In this document: positions 28,615-36,819 of the stretch, piece by piece
Layout of the letters: each line of letters begins with the position of its first letter
Numbering within the stretch: the stretch's first letter is position 1
Source of the DNA: Arenibacter sp. F26102
GTDB lineage: Bacteria > Bacteroidota > Bacteroidia > Flavobacteriales > Flavobacteriaceae
Assembly (NCBI RefSeq): GCF_023015865.1
Contig: NZ_JALKBC010000016.1
Span: 1-64,000 of the forward strand
Length of the DNA: 64,000 nt
Direction of reading: 5' to 3'
Program-made: the position numbers and the translations under genes
The notes under the pieces: generated by a model
The model's database searches: none
Seen by the model: the letters and a program-made list of their open reading frames with translations, nothing else
Told to the model about the DNA's origin: nothing

Positions 28615-30003
28615 ATGAATAAACCTTTACTATATTCTTTTCTTATCGCTTTGGTTGGTTGCGGTTCGATAGAAAAAAATCCCCCTAGTGCATCCTTTGC
28701 TGGTGAAATCGTAAATCCCACAAGCGAATATGTCGTACTCTATAAGGACGATATCGTAATCGATTCGGCTAAACTTGATGACGAAAATAGGTTCTCCATA
28801 AGATTGGATTCAGTTGCTGAAGGCTTGTACCATTTTGACCATAGTCCAGAATTACAGTACGTTTACTTGGAAAGGGGAGACAGTCTAATGATTCGACTCA
28901 ATACTGAGGATTTTGATGAATCATTGATATTTTCAGGTAAGGGTGAGGAGATAAATAATTTTCTATTAGATCTTTTTTTGACTACCGAGGCTGAGCCAGC
29001 CACAGTATATTCCTTTTCCCAACTCGGTCCTTTAGACTTCAACAATAAACTGGATTCTCTTAAAGCTATCAAAGTTAATGCCCTAAATGAACTTATTAAG
29101 GAGGTAAAGTTGTCTGCTAATGCCATAGAAATGGCCAAGGCCAGTATAAATTACAATTACTACATCTACAAGGAAAAATATCCTTTTTGGAACAGAAGGA
29201 AAACTGGACTAAGCACCATTCCAGAATTACCGTCACAATTTTATGATTATCGGAAAGATTTGGATTACAATAACGAAAGTCTTGCCTACCATAGATATTA
29301 CTACAATTTCATGAAAACCCATTTCAATAATTTATCCTATATGGGCTGTTATTCCAAATGTAAGGAAGAACATCATGAGATCGTTAAAAATAAATTACAT
29401 TTTAATCAACATAAACTGAAGCTGATAGATAGCTTGGTTACTGAAAAGGATTTACGCGATAACCTTTTTAGAAATGTAGCAATGGACTATCTGATCAATG
29501 TGCATGACACTGATGAAAACAATAGAATTTTTATAGAGGAATTTCACAAACTTTCGGGAAACAACCGACATAGTGCAGAAATAGAAGCCATTTATCAAGG
29601 GGTGAACAATTTACAACCTACCAAGAAATTACCCAATATATCGGTCTTCAATACTGAGGGGGCTTTGGTAACGCTACAGGAAATTGCCGAAAAAGAAAAG
29701 AATACAGTATTCTATTTTTGGTCGGGCACCCAGAGGTCCAACTTTGAGAATGTATTAACCCGAGTTGCACAACTTACGGAAAAGAAACCTGAATATACTT
29801 TTGTTGGAATAAATTGTAATACAGACGTCTTAAGGTGGCAGTCTTTACTAAACATCAATCAATTGGATATGGAAAAACAATTTCGTACTGATGATTTTGA
29901 GAACTTAAGAAACACCTTGGTCATTGGAGGTCTTAATAAAGGCATAATAACCAAAGACGGGCTAATAGTGGATGCCTTTGCAGACCTTTATAGAAGTTTC
30001 TAA
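28615..30003 (+). CDS. Thioredoxin-like lipoprotein lacking the CXXC pair
   Basis: 462 residues; MNKPLLYSFLIALVGC predicts lipidation at Cys16. The N-terminal ~110 residues look like the DUF4369-type beta domain (FAGEIVNPTSEYVVLYKDDIVIDSAKLDDENRFSIRLDSVAEGLYHFDHSPELQYVYLERGDSLMI), followed by a helical middle and a C-terminal thioredoxin fold (LPNISVFNTEGALVTLQEIAEKEKNTVFYFWSGTQRSNFENVL). Where TlpA proteins have WCxxC this one reads WSGTQRS, so no redox pair exists. Function is therefore unlikely to be disulfide exchange. It is monocistronic, with a bidirectional terminator just downstream. Confidence 0.78.
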   Translation: MNKPLLYSFLIALVGCGSIEKNPPSASFAGEIVNPTSEYVVLYKDDIVIDSAKLDDENRFSIRLDSVAEGLYHFDHSPELQYVYLERGDSLMIRLNTEDFDESLIFSGKGEEINNFLLDLFLTTEAEPATVYSFSQLGPLDFNNKLDSLKAIKVNALNELIKEVKLSANAIEMAKASINYNYYIYKEKYPFWNRRKTGLSTIPELPSQFYDYRKDLDYNNESLAYHRYYYNFMKTHFNNLSYMGCYSKCKEEHHEIVKNKLHFNQHKLKLIDSLVTEKDLRDNLFRNVAMDYLINVHDTDENNRIFIEEFHKLSGNNRHSAEIEAIYQGVNNLQPTKKLPNISVFNTEGALVTLQEIAEKEKNTVFYFWSGTQRSNFENVLTRVAQLTEKKPEYTFVGINCNTDVLRWQSLLNINQLDMEKQFRTDDFENLRNTLVIGGLNKGIITKDGLIVDAFADLYRSF

Positions 30004-30089
30004 TATACTGCGATTAAAGTATGGGATCTGGATTTGGATTTGGATTTAAGAATCCCGATCATTTCAGAAAACACAACAGAATATTAAAT

Positions 30090-30129
30090 AATAAAGCCTC
30101 TTTAGCTAATAAGCAAAAGAGGCTTTATT
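30090..30129. terminator. Bidirectional intrinsic terminator
   Basis: AATAAAGCCTCTTT (30090-30103) pairs perfectly with AAAGAGGCTTTATT (30116-30129). It lies between the convergent 28615-30003 and 30152-30805 genes and can serve both. Confidence 0.8.
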
Positions 30130-30151
30130 GTATTTAGGGGTATTTTGAAAT

Positions 30152-30805
30152 CTAATTACCCTTTTGGTAGTCTTCCAAGAATTTTGCCAAACCACTATCT
30201 GTTAAAGGGTGCTTAAGCAAACCTTCGATGGCAGACAAAGGTCCCGTCATAACATCTGCTCCCAACTTTGCACAATCGATCACGTGCATGGTATGTCTAA
30301 CCGATGCAGCCAAAATTTGAGTTTCAAAATCATAATTGTCGTATATGTGTCTAATTTCAGAAATCAGATTCAATCCATCGGTAGAGATATCATCCAACCT
30401 TCCAATAAACGGAGAAACATAAGTAGCACCTGCCTTAGCGGCCAATAAAGCCTGTCCGCATGAAAATATCAAGGTACAGTTGGTTCTAATTCCCTTATCC
30501 GTAAAATATTTTATAGCCTTAATCCCATCCTTTATCATAGGAACTTTAACTACAATTTGCTCATGTAGTTCCGCCAATTCCTCACCTTCCTTAATCATTC
30601 CTTTTAAGTCCGTGGAAATTACTTCTGCAGATACATCACCATCAACAATATTACAGATATCCACATAATGTTTAAGGATATTGTTTCTTCCGGTAATCCC
30701 TTCTTTGGCCATTAGGGAAGGATTTGTGGTTACCCCATCCAATACCCCTAATTCCTGGGCTTCTTTTATCTGTGCTAAATTAGCGGTGTCAATAAAGAAC
30801 TTCAT
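30152..30805 (-). CDS. Small transaldolase / fructose-6-phosphate aldolase family (TalC/MipB-like)
   Basis: 217-residue TIM-barrel Schiff-base enzyme. [36 protein letters not shown] is the conserved start (catalytic Asp6 and the TTNPSL motif), the Schiff-base lysine is in EQIVVKVPM (about residue 86), and [15 protein letters not shown] and [10 protein letters not shown] complete the site. The size is that of the short fructose-6-phosphate aldolase/transaldolase group, used in the pentose phosphate pathway. Sequence alone does not separate transaldolase from F6P aldolase activity; in this phylum the short form is commonly the only transaldolase. It is monocistronic between terminator and SDR gene. 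Confidence 0.93.
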   Translation of the reverse strand: MKFFIDTANLAQIKEAQELGVLDGVTTNPSLMAKEGITGRNNILKHYVDICNIVDGDVSAEVISTDLKGMIKEGEELAELHEQIVVKVPMIKDGIKAIKYFTDKGIRTNCTLIFSCGQALLAAKAGATYVSPFIGRLDDISTDGLNLISEIRHIYDNYDFETQILAASVRHTMHVIDCAKLGADVMTGPLSAIEGLLKHPLTDSGLAKFLEDYQKGN

Positions 30806-30877
30806 GTTAATTGCTTTTTTAAATTATTAATGTGAAAGATATGTCTTTTTGCAAGTCTACCTTTTGGTGATGCAAAA

Positions 30878-31687
30878 TTACAATTTATAATGGTTCATCA
30901 AGAGTTTCTCATACACTTTGTCCGGTAATATTTTTTTAAGAAACAGTGAAAACTTTTGCATAAACTCCCCTACCTGATAATGAACTTTGGGATTTTTAGT
31001 GTTTATAATTTTAAATACCATATGTGCTACCAACATAGGATCTTGACCACTATCCACATGTTCGTTCATGATTTTCAAAGTATTCCCATAAGGTGAGTTA
31101 TAAGGTGAATCGGCCAATATTGGTGCATGATATCGACCAGAGGCTATATTGGTGGCAAAATCTCCAGGGGCCAAATTTGTGATGTTTATTCCAAAGCCTT
31201 TTATTTCCATTCTCAAAGCTTCCGTTACCAACTCCAATGCACCTTTGCTGGCAGAGTAAATACCCCTATATGGCAAACCCATATAACCGGCAATGGAAGT
31301 AATATTGATTATAAGGCCTTTTTTTTGACTCCTCATATGCGGCAGAACCGCTTTGCACATATGCAAGGGACCATTAAAATTAGTGTCGAATGCTTTTAAG
31401 ATTTCAGCATGCGGTGTTTCCTCTATTGGGCCAGTAATGCCTATGCCGGCATTATTCACCAAAACATCTACTCTGCCTTCCCTTGCAATCAAATCGGAAA
31501 TTGCCGTTTGTATACTTTCTGGATTCCTTACATCCAACTCCAGAAGATCAAAATCTGTAAAATTAGGATAGTTGGCCACTTTCCGGGTAGTTCCGTAAAC
31601 TTTAAAACCCTCTGATTTTAAATATATCCCAATGGATTTTCCAATGCCCGAAGAACCTCCTGTAACCAGTACAACCTTATGCTCCAT
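30878..31687 (-). CDS. Short-chain dehydrogenase/reductase
   Basis: 269 residues with a classical SDR Rossmann fold: VVLVTGGSSGIGKSIGIYL (nucleotide loop, TGxxxGIG), LELDVRN, VLVNNAGIGITGPIE (NNAG), the catalytic Ser/Tyr/Lys in INITSIAGYMGLPYRGIYSASKGAL, and NLAPGDFATNIA. The C-terminal extension (VHYQVGEFMQKFSLFLKKILPDKVYEKLL) with a basic amphipathic helix is seen in SDRs associated with membranes or lipids. Substrate is unknown. It is monocistronic; the gene start is 123 bases from the SRP RNA. Confidence 0.92.
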   Translation of the reverse strand: MEHKVVLVTGGSSGIGKSIGIYLKSEGFKVYGTTRKVANYPNFTDFDLLELDVRNPESIQTAISDLIAREGRVDVLVNNAGIGITGPIEETPHAEILKAFDTNFNGPLHMCKAVLPHMRSQKKGLIINITSIAGYMGLPYRGIYSASKGALELVTEALRMEIKGFGINITNLAPGDFATNIASGRYHAPILADSPYNSPYGNTLKIMNEHVDSGQDPMLVAHMVFKIINTKNPKVHYQVGEFMQKFSLFLKKILPDKVYEKLLMNHYKL

Positions 31688-31810
31688 TAATAGAAATTAA
31701 GGGTGCAAATTAACGAATAAAACAGGAAATGAAGTTGTTAAAGGAGTTATATATGTGTAATGTTACACAAAAAGATGTGAAGTTTATGTTGACTATAGGG
31801 CACAAAAAAT

Positions 31811-31904
31811 GGCAAGCTACCTACATCGCACCGCTACAACCGTATACCCTTGCTGCGTTCCCGCCCTGGGGGATTCTACAGGAGCTGGTCGTGTAGGACT
31901 TGCC
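31811..31904 (-). ncRNA. ffs: Signal recognition particle RNA, small (4.5S) type
   Basis: RNA partner of Ffh for co-translational membrane targeting. Read on the minus strand the ends GGCAAG and CUUGCC pair to close a single long hairpin of about 94 nt. The distal part contains the conserved domain IV bulges and tetraloop (GGCGGGAACGCAGCAAGG, compare E. coli CCGGAAGGAAGCAGC). A T-run follows the 3' end (the AAAAAA at 31804-31809 on the plus strand), giving an intrinsic stop. A near-ideal promoter lies at 31909-31938, placing the transcription start at about the first base of the hairpin. Confidence 0.94.
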
Positions 31905-31908
31905 GATG

Positions 31909-31938
31909 CAAATATACAATCTTTTAATTTTTTTGCAA
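31909..31938 (-). promoter_or_regulatory. Sigma-A promoter of the SRP RNA gene
   Basis: On the minus strand TTG (31936-31938) is followed after 19 nt by TATATTTG (31909-31916), a full match to the Bacteroidota TTG/TAnnTTTG pattern. The -7 box ends 5 nt before the RNA's closing stem. Confidence 0.8.
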
Positions 31939-32110
31939 TCGTTTTCAGGTCTTAATTTTATTAAATATCTTGCCTTAAAAAGTTGCCACATTATTTTATA
32001 TATAGCAAGTTGATTTTAAGACAACTATATTGAATTCAATGTTAATAATTGTACGGAAAAAGCACTTTACCCACTAAAATTATTTTATAATTTATACTCA
32101 CAATAACAAA

Positions 32111-33151
32111 ATGAACTTCTTTAAATTAAATCTTTTTTTCATAATTCCCCTTTTCTTTTTGGCTTGTGACGGCACTACCAACCCTTCAAAGCTCTTCGAA
32201 ATTCAATTGGAAGGAAACGTAACCGAATTTCAAAAAAATCAGGTTGTTGGTGTTTCAGTCAAAAATCTTAAGAATAAAGAAATTGAAAAGATTACTTATA
32301 AGATAGATGACGAAGAAATTACCCTTAATAACAATAAGATTACACTGGATCAATCCGAACTTGGCGCTAAAAAATTGACAGCAAATATTAGTTTCAATGG
32401 GGAGACCGTAGAAGTTTCCAAAGGGATAAAATTATTAGCGGAACATGCCCCTGAGATTTACACATATGAAATTCTTAACGAATATCCCCATGATATGGAT
32501 GCCTATACACAGGGATTGGAGTTCCATAATGACATCCTATACGAAAGCACAGGTAAAAAGGGAAAATCCTCTTTGAGACAAGTGGATTTTAGAACTGGTG
32601 AAATCTTAAAAAAGATAGACTTGGACAACACTTATTTTGGTGAAGGCATAACTATCCTAAACGATAAAATTTATCAACTTACCTGGCAAAGTGGAGTTGG
32701 ATTTATTTATGACCTTAAGGATTTTAAGAAAATAGACAGCTTTAAATACAACCAGAGTAAAGAAGGATGGGGTTTGTGCAATGATGGCGCCAAATTATAC
32801 AAGAGTGACGGTACTGAGAAAATATGGTTTTTAAATCCAATAACCTTGGCGGAAGAGGGGCATTTTGAAACAGTGACCAATACCTCTATTTTTAACAAAG
32901 CCAATGAACTGGAATATGTAAACGGAAAAATTTATGCCAATGTATATCAAAAGGAAAGTATGATGATCATTGACGCCAAAAGTGGTGCAATCGAGGGGGT
33001 AATAAATTTTGGAGGTCTAAAGGAAAAGGTGACCCAACACCAAAATCTCGATGTACTCAACGGAGTGGCCTATCACCCACAAAGAAAGACTTTCTTTGTT
33101 ACCGGAAAAAACTGGGACAAATTATTTGAGGTAAACATCCTTAAAAAATAA
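32111..33151 (+). CDS. Glutaminyl-peptide cyclotransferase (plant/bacterial type) lipoprotein
   Basis: Converts N-terminal Gln to pyroglutamate. 346 residues; MNFFKLNLFFIIPLFFLAC gives lipidation at Cys19, so the enzyme is in the periplasm or at the outer membrane. An Ig-like N-terminal part (~25-110) precedes the five-bladed propeller: YPHDMDAYTQGLEFHNDILYESTG, DNTYFGEGITILNDKIYQLTWQSGVGFIYD, EGWGLCNDGAKLYKSDGTEKIWFLNP, NELEYVNGKIYANVYQKESMMIID and LNGVAYHPQRKTFFVTGKNWDKLFEV. N-terminal Gln cyclisation is common on exported proteins in this phylum. The thioesterase gene starts 2 nt later, so the two are co-transcribed. Confidence 0.92.
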   Translation: MNFFKLNLFFIIPLFFLACDGTTNPSKLFEIQLEGNVTEFQKNQVVGVSVKNLKNKEIEKITYKIDDEEITLNNNKITLDQSELGAKKLTANISFNGETVEVSKGIKLLAEHAPEIYTYEILNEYPHDMDAYTQGLEFHNDILYESTGKKGKSSLRQVDFRTGEILKKIDLDNTYFGEGITILNDKIYQLTWQSGVGFIYDLKDFKKIDSFKYNQSKEGWGLCNDGAKLYKSDGTEKIWFLNPITLAEEGHFETVTNTSIFNKANELEYVNGKIYANVYQKESMMIIDAKSGAIEGVINFGGLKEKVTQHQNLDVLNGVAYHPQRKTFFVTGKNWDKLFEVNILKK

Positions 33152-33153
33152 GT

Positions 33154-33552
33154 ATGGGAATTTTTGAAAAAACCATAAAGGTGGTAGAAGATGATCTGGA
33201 TGACCTTGAGCATGTGAACAATGTACGTTACGTACAATGGATGCAAGATATTGCCAAGGAGCATTGGCTAGCCAAAGCTCCTAAAGAATTGGTCAACAAA
33301 ACGGTTTGGGTGGTCCTAACCCATCACATTACATACAAAAGCTCCGCAAAATTGGACGATATCATTTTAATGAAAACCTATATAGATAAGTCCAAAGGCC
33401 CTGTAAGCGTAAGGGTCGTAGAAATGTACAACAAGGAAAGCAATCAATTACTCGTCAAGTCCAAGACGGAATGGTGCTTGTTGAACTCCGAAACTTTTAA
33501 ACCCATGCGGATTTCCCCAGAAATTGAAAATATTTTTATCACCCAAACCTAA
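33154..33552 (+). CDS. Acyl-CoA thioesterase, 4HBT hot-dog fold
   Basis: 132-residue single hot-dog domain. VVEDDLDDLEHVNNVRYVQWMQDIAKEHW is the 4-hydroxybenzoyl-CoA thioesterase pattern (with Asp-x-x-x-His-Val-Asn around residue 17-22), then VVLTHHITYKSSAKLDDIILMKTYIDKSKGPVSVRVVEMYN and SKTEWCLLN complete the sheet. It hydrolyses acyl-CoA or acyl-ACP thioesters in the cytosol; the acyl group is not predictable. It begins 2 nt after the glutamine cyclotransferase stop and 17 nt before the next gene, so all three probably form one transcript without an obvious shared pathway. Confidence 0.9.
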   Translation: MGIFEKTIKVVEDDLDDLEHVNNVRYVQWMQDIAKEHWLAKAPKELVNKTVWVVLTHHITYKSSAKLDDIILMKTYIDKSKGPVSVRVVEMYNKESNQLLVKSKTEWCLLNSETFKPMRISPEIENIFITQT

Positions 33553-33569
33553 ACTATTGAACAAATTAC

Positions 33570-35093
33570 GTGCATAAATCCTTTTTTATATTTTCAGCCC
33601 TAATTATACTCCTAATTTTATCTTCCTGCAGGGTGGACTTCGATTATGCACAAAGCAATGGCTCCCTGGAATTTTCCAAGGATACTGTTTTTTTGGATAC
33701 CATTTTCAGCCGTATAGGAAGCAGCACATACACCTTAAAAGTTTATAACCGCACTACCAACGATATAAGCATCCCCAATATAGGACTCAAAAACGGGGGC
33801 AGCAGCAAGTATCGTTTAAATGTGGACGGTGAAGCCGGCAAAGAATTTAAAGATATACCGTTATTCGCCAAGGATAGCCTTTACATATTTGTTGAGACCA
33901 CTTATGACTTTGGCAATTCGGATGCCATGGAATTTCTGTACACGGACGCCATACAATTTGACAAAGAAAACCACTTGCAAGAAGTACAATTGGTAACCTT
34001 GGTAAAAGATGCCATATTTTACTTCCCAAAAAAATCGGTAAACGGACAACGCGAAACAATTGTCCTTGATGTTAATGAAACAGGGAAAGAAATAATTGTC
34101 GAGGGTTTTGAACTAAACGCAAATCAACTGCTGTTTACCAAGGATAAACCCCATGTAATCTACGGATACGCCTCGGTACCCGAAGGCAAAACCTTGACAA
34201 TAGAGGAAGGTGCACGGGTGCATTTCCATAAGAATTCCGGGGTATTGATAAAAAAAAATGCCTCCATACATATTAGCGGTAAACTAAGCCAGGACAAGGA
34301 ATTACTGGAAAATGAAGTTATTTTTGAAGGCAACCGTTTGGAGCCCTCCTATTCGGACATCCCGGGACAGTGGGGGTCTATATGGATATCTAAAGGCAGT
34401 ATAAATAACAAAATAGAATACCTCACAATTAAAAATGCCACCGTTGGTATTCTCGTTCAGGGCGATAATACCGTTGCGGAAACCACATTGACCATAAAAA
34501 ATTCTCAAATATATAATAGTGAAAATATTAATTTATGGGCAAAAACAGCGGTGTTGCAAAGCGAGAATTTGGTCCTTGGGGGAGCAGGAAACATATCATT
34601 GTATTGTAACCAGGGTGGCGAGTACAGCTTTATTCATGCTACCATCGCCAATTATTGGAAATATGGGTTTCGATCCAATGCTGCTTTACAAATAGACAAC
34701 TCAGTCAATATTGAAGGTAATTCCTATGACCTGGTAAAAGCTGATTTTAAGAATTGCATTATTTACGGAAGCAATCCCAACGAATTAAACTTAAGCAAGG
34801 CGCCCGATAGAACCTTTAATTTTAATTTTGAAAACTGCTTATTAAAATTCACAAACAATACAGAAGACGGCCTATACAATTTTAGCGATACATACTTATA
34901 CAAAAATACACTTCTCAATCTGGACCCAATCTTTCTATCGCCCACTAAAAACAATTTTATGATCAAAGAAAATTCCAGTGCAATTGGAACCGGAAATCAA
35001 GATGCAGCTGATTTAGTTCCCCTAGATATTTTGGGTACAGACAGGACTAAAAATCCAACCATTGGTGCCTATGAAGTAATATACACCAAGTAA
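33570..35093 (+). CDS. Lipoprotein with beta-helix-like C-terminal region, function unknown
   Basis: The start codon is GTG at 33570; 507 residues; MHKSFFIFSALIILLILSSC gives lipidation at Cys20. Residues 30-160 resemble an Ig-like or CARDB-type domain (FSKDTVFLDTIFSRIGSSTYTLKVYNRTTNDISI). From ~200 the pattern changes to short repeated strands with Asn and hydrophobic ladders (VIYGYASVPEGKTLTIEEGARVHFHKNSGVLIKKNASIHISGKL, IEYLTIKNATVGILVQGDN, LGGAGNISLYCNQGGEYSFIHATIANYW), as in right-handed parallel beta-helices. Conserved hypothetical in Bacteroidota; surface display is likely. No catalytic motif is seen. Confidence 0.72.
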   Translation: MHKSFFIFSALIILLILSSCRVDFDYAQSNGSLEFSKDTVFLDTIFSRIGSSTYTLKVYNRTTNDISIPNIGLKNGGSSKYRLNVDGEAGKEFKDIPLFAKDSLYIFVETTYDFGNSDAMEFLYTDAIQFDKENHLQEVQLVTLVKDAIFYFPKKSVNGQRETIVLDVNETGKEIIVEGFELNANQLLFTKDKPHVIYGYASVPEGKTLTIEEGARVHFHKNSGVLIKKNASIHISGKLSQDKELLENEVIFEGNRLEPSYSDIPGQWGSIWISKGSINNKIEYLTIKNATVGILVQGDNTVAETTLTIKNSQIYNSENINLWAKTAVLQSENLVLGGAGNISLYCNQGGEYSFIHATIANYWKYGFRSNAALQIDNSVNIEGNSYDLVKADFKNCIIYGSNPNELNLSKAPDRTFNFNFENCLLKFTNNTEDGLYNFSDTYLYKNTLLNLDPIFLSPTKNNFMIKENSSAIGTGNQDAADLVPLDILGTDRTKNPTIGAYEVIYTK

Positions 35094-35240
35094 CATAATA
35101 CTACTCTTTAATATTTGAAAGAAAAATCTTCCAAATTTTGTATATTTTGCCAATAAAACGAAAACCCTAGTTTTTCTAAGGTTAAAATGCCACCCTATGC
35201 TACTAAGTATCACTAATTTGCCTTAAAATCATCTGAAAAT

Positions 35241-35972
35241 ATGGAATATACATATACCATTTTGGACTCCGATGCCCAATCCAATTTGCAGCTACAGCAC
35301 TATATGGAAGAATATAGTGAGTTTTATTGTGCTGGTGTAGCCACTGACAGTGTACACGGACTAAATGGTATTCTGAAGAAATCACCAGATGTTGTATTCA
35401 TTCATTTGAATGAAAAAGCCCATGAGTATTTTCACATGATTATGGAAATGCACCAATATTTAAAGGAAATCCCCTTATTTATAGGTATCTCCAAAAGCAA
35501 ACAATTCGCTTTTGAAGCATTAAAATGTCATTTCTTCGATTATTGGTTACTGCCTTATAACGAATTCGACATCAGAAAGACCTTACTCCGTTTAAAATTA
35601 AAAACCCCAAAGGAACAAGAGCCCAAGACACTTTTACTTCAATCCTATAAAGACTACCGCTATATAAATACACAAGAAATCATGTATTTACAGGCAGATA
35701 ATAATGCTACCGATTTTTTTATGAAAGACGGAAGTACTATTAGCGCTTTTAAAACGTTAAAGACTTTTGAAAACAATTTGCCCACAAATTTTGTGAGGGT
35801 CCATCAGAGTTATATCATTAACATTAACTTTGTTTCTAGGATCAATTATGGTAAAGGCCTATGCACTTTGAAGCATGAAAAACTACAATTGCCATTTTCC
35901 AAATCTTACAAAAGCAATATTGAAAATCTAAAACAAGTATTGGCCAAAAATACCATTTCCACGCTTAATTAG
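35241..35972 (+). CDS. LytTR-family DNA-binding regulator with degenerate receiver domain
   Basis: 243 residues. The C-terminal ~105 residues are a LytTR domain: YRYINTQEIMYLQADNNATDFFMKDGSTISAFKTLKTFENNLPTNFVRVHQSYIININFVSRI, which binds DNA through a beta fold. The N-terminal half has receiver-like topology and an acidic start (TILDSD), but the phospho-acceptor strand reads DVVFIHLNE (His where Asp is expected) and the conserved Lys-Pro segment reads LLPY. Phosphorylation by a kinase is therefore improbable, and the protein may respond to a ligand or act constitutively. It is monocistronic; the repeat-protein gene starts 134 nt downstream and may be a target. Confidence 0.88.
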   Translation: MEYTYTILDSDAQSNLQLQHYMEEYSEFYCAGVATDSVHGLNGILKKSPDVVFIHLNEKAHEYFHMIMEMHQYLKEIPLFIGISKSKQFAFEALKCHFFDYWLLPYNEFDIRKTLLRLKLKTPKEQEPKTLLLQSYKDYRYINTQEIMYLQADNNATDFFMKDGSTISAFKTLKTFENNLPTNFVRVHQSYIININFVSRINYGKGLCTLKHEKLQLPFSKSYKSNIENLKQVLAKNTISTLN

Positions 35973-36106
35973 TCAAATTCTTACAAAAACAGTACGCTCA
36001 CTAATAGAACTCGGACATCTGCTAAAGATAATTCCTACATAATTTTTTCATGGGTCATCTGTATTAGTTTAGCAATACATTATTAACCCTCGAAAACCAT
36101 CGAAAA

Positions 36107-36715
36107 ATGAAAAAATTACTATCTATTTTTGCAGTAGTTCTGCTAAGTATGGGCTTATTTGCTATGGGAACCCATGAAATGTTTCCTGTTGTAGATAATG
36201 CCATCGCCACTGATGGCGACAGTGTGCCAAAGGAAAGAAGAGATCCTCCAAAGGCGAACAACGATTTCCAGTACAACGATAATGCCGTTGCTACTGATGG
36301 AGACAGCGTTCCAAAGGAAAGAAGAGATCCCCCTAAGGCGAACAACGATTTCCAGTACAATGACAATGCCTTGGCCACCGATGGAGACAGCGTTCCAAAA
36401 GAAAGAAGGGATCCTCCAAAGGCCAACAACGATTTCCAGTACAGTGATAATGCCGTTGCCACCGATGGAGACAGTATCCCAAAGGAAAGAAGGGATCCTC
36501 CAAAGGCCAACAACGATTTCCAGTACAGTGATAATGCCGTTGCCACCGATGGAGACAGTATACCAAAGGAAAGAAGAGATCCTCCAAAGGCGACCACAGA
36601 TTTCCAGTACAGCGATAATGCCGTTGCCACCGATGGAGACAGTATACCAAAAGAAAGAAGGGACCCTCCGAAGGCAACGTCTGATTTCCAAAATGTTAAC
36701 AGCGAAATTGCATAA
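36107..36715 (+). CDS. Secreted protein made of six near-identical 28-residue tandem repeats
   Basis: 202 residues: an SPI signal peptide (MKKLLSIFAVVLLSMGLFA), then six repeats from residue 30 with consensus DNAVATDGDSVPKERRDPPK-ANNDFQYN, and a short tail (VNSEIA). At DNA level the unit is 84 bp, with copies starting at 36194, 36278, 36362, 36446, 36530 and 36614. Substitutions are few: Ile for Val after DGDS in copies 4-6, and TT or TS for NN in copies 5-6. The unit is hydrophilic and mixed-charge, with no Cys and little hydrophobic core. TDGDSxPxxRRD weakly recalls thrombospondin type 3 calcium loops. Function unknown. The open frame, signal peptide and good terminator support expression. 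Confidence 0.85.
   Translation: MKKLLSIFAVVLLSMGLFAMGTHEMFPVVDNAIATDGDSVPKERRDPPKANNDFQYNDNAVATDGDSVPKERRDPPKANNDFQYNDNALATDGDSVPKERRDPPKANNDFQYSDNAVATDGDSIPKERRDPPKANNDFQYSDNAVATDGDSIPKERRDPPKATTDFQYSDNAVATDGDSIPKERRDPPKATSDFQNVNSEIA
36194..36697 (+). repeat. Six tandem 84-bp coding repeats
   Basis: In-frame direct repeats of 84 bp inside the preceding gene, highly similar at nucleotide level. Because the unit lacks stops in several frames, long spurious ORFs arise on both strands here. Confidence 0.95.
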
Positions 36716-36770
36716 GGAACGGAAAACGTTTCTATATTAAAAAAGGTTTCAATTACATCAATAAAATTTA

Positions 36771-36805
36771 AAGCCCTAAGCAAATTTGTTTAGGGCTTTT
36801 TTTTT
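36771..36805 (+). terminator. Intrinsic terminator of the repeat-protein gene
   Basis: AAGCCCTAA (36771-36779) pairs with TTAGGGCTT (36790-36798), followed by a run of T to 36805. It separates the repeat-protein gene from the kinase gene 15 nt later. Confidence 0.85.
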
Positions 36806-36819
36806 ATCTTTCCACCTTT

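Noticed and set aside
36194-36697. Direct repeats at regular spacing, considered as a CRISPR array.
   Set aside because: The repeats are contiguous 84-bp in-frame coding units without unique spacers, and no cas gene is nearby.
36064-36783. Long open frames on the minus strand (239 and 178 codons) and in a second plus frame across the repeat gene.
   Set aside because: They arise because the 84-bp unit lacks stops in several frames; only the frame at 36107 has a signal peptide, a terminator and sensible composition.
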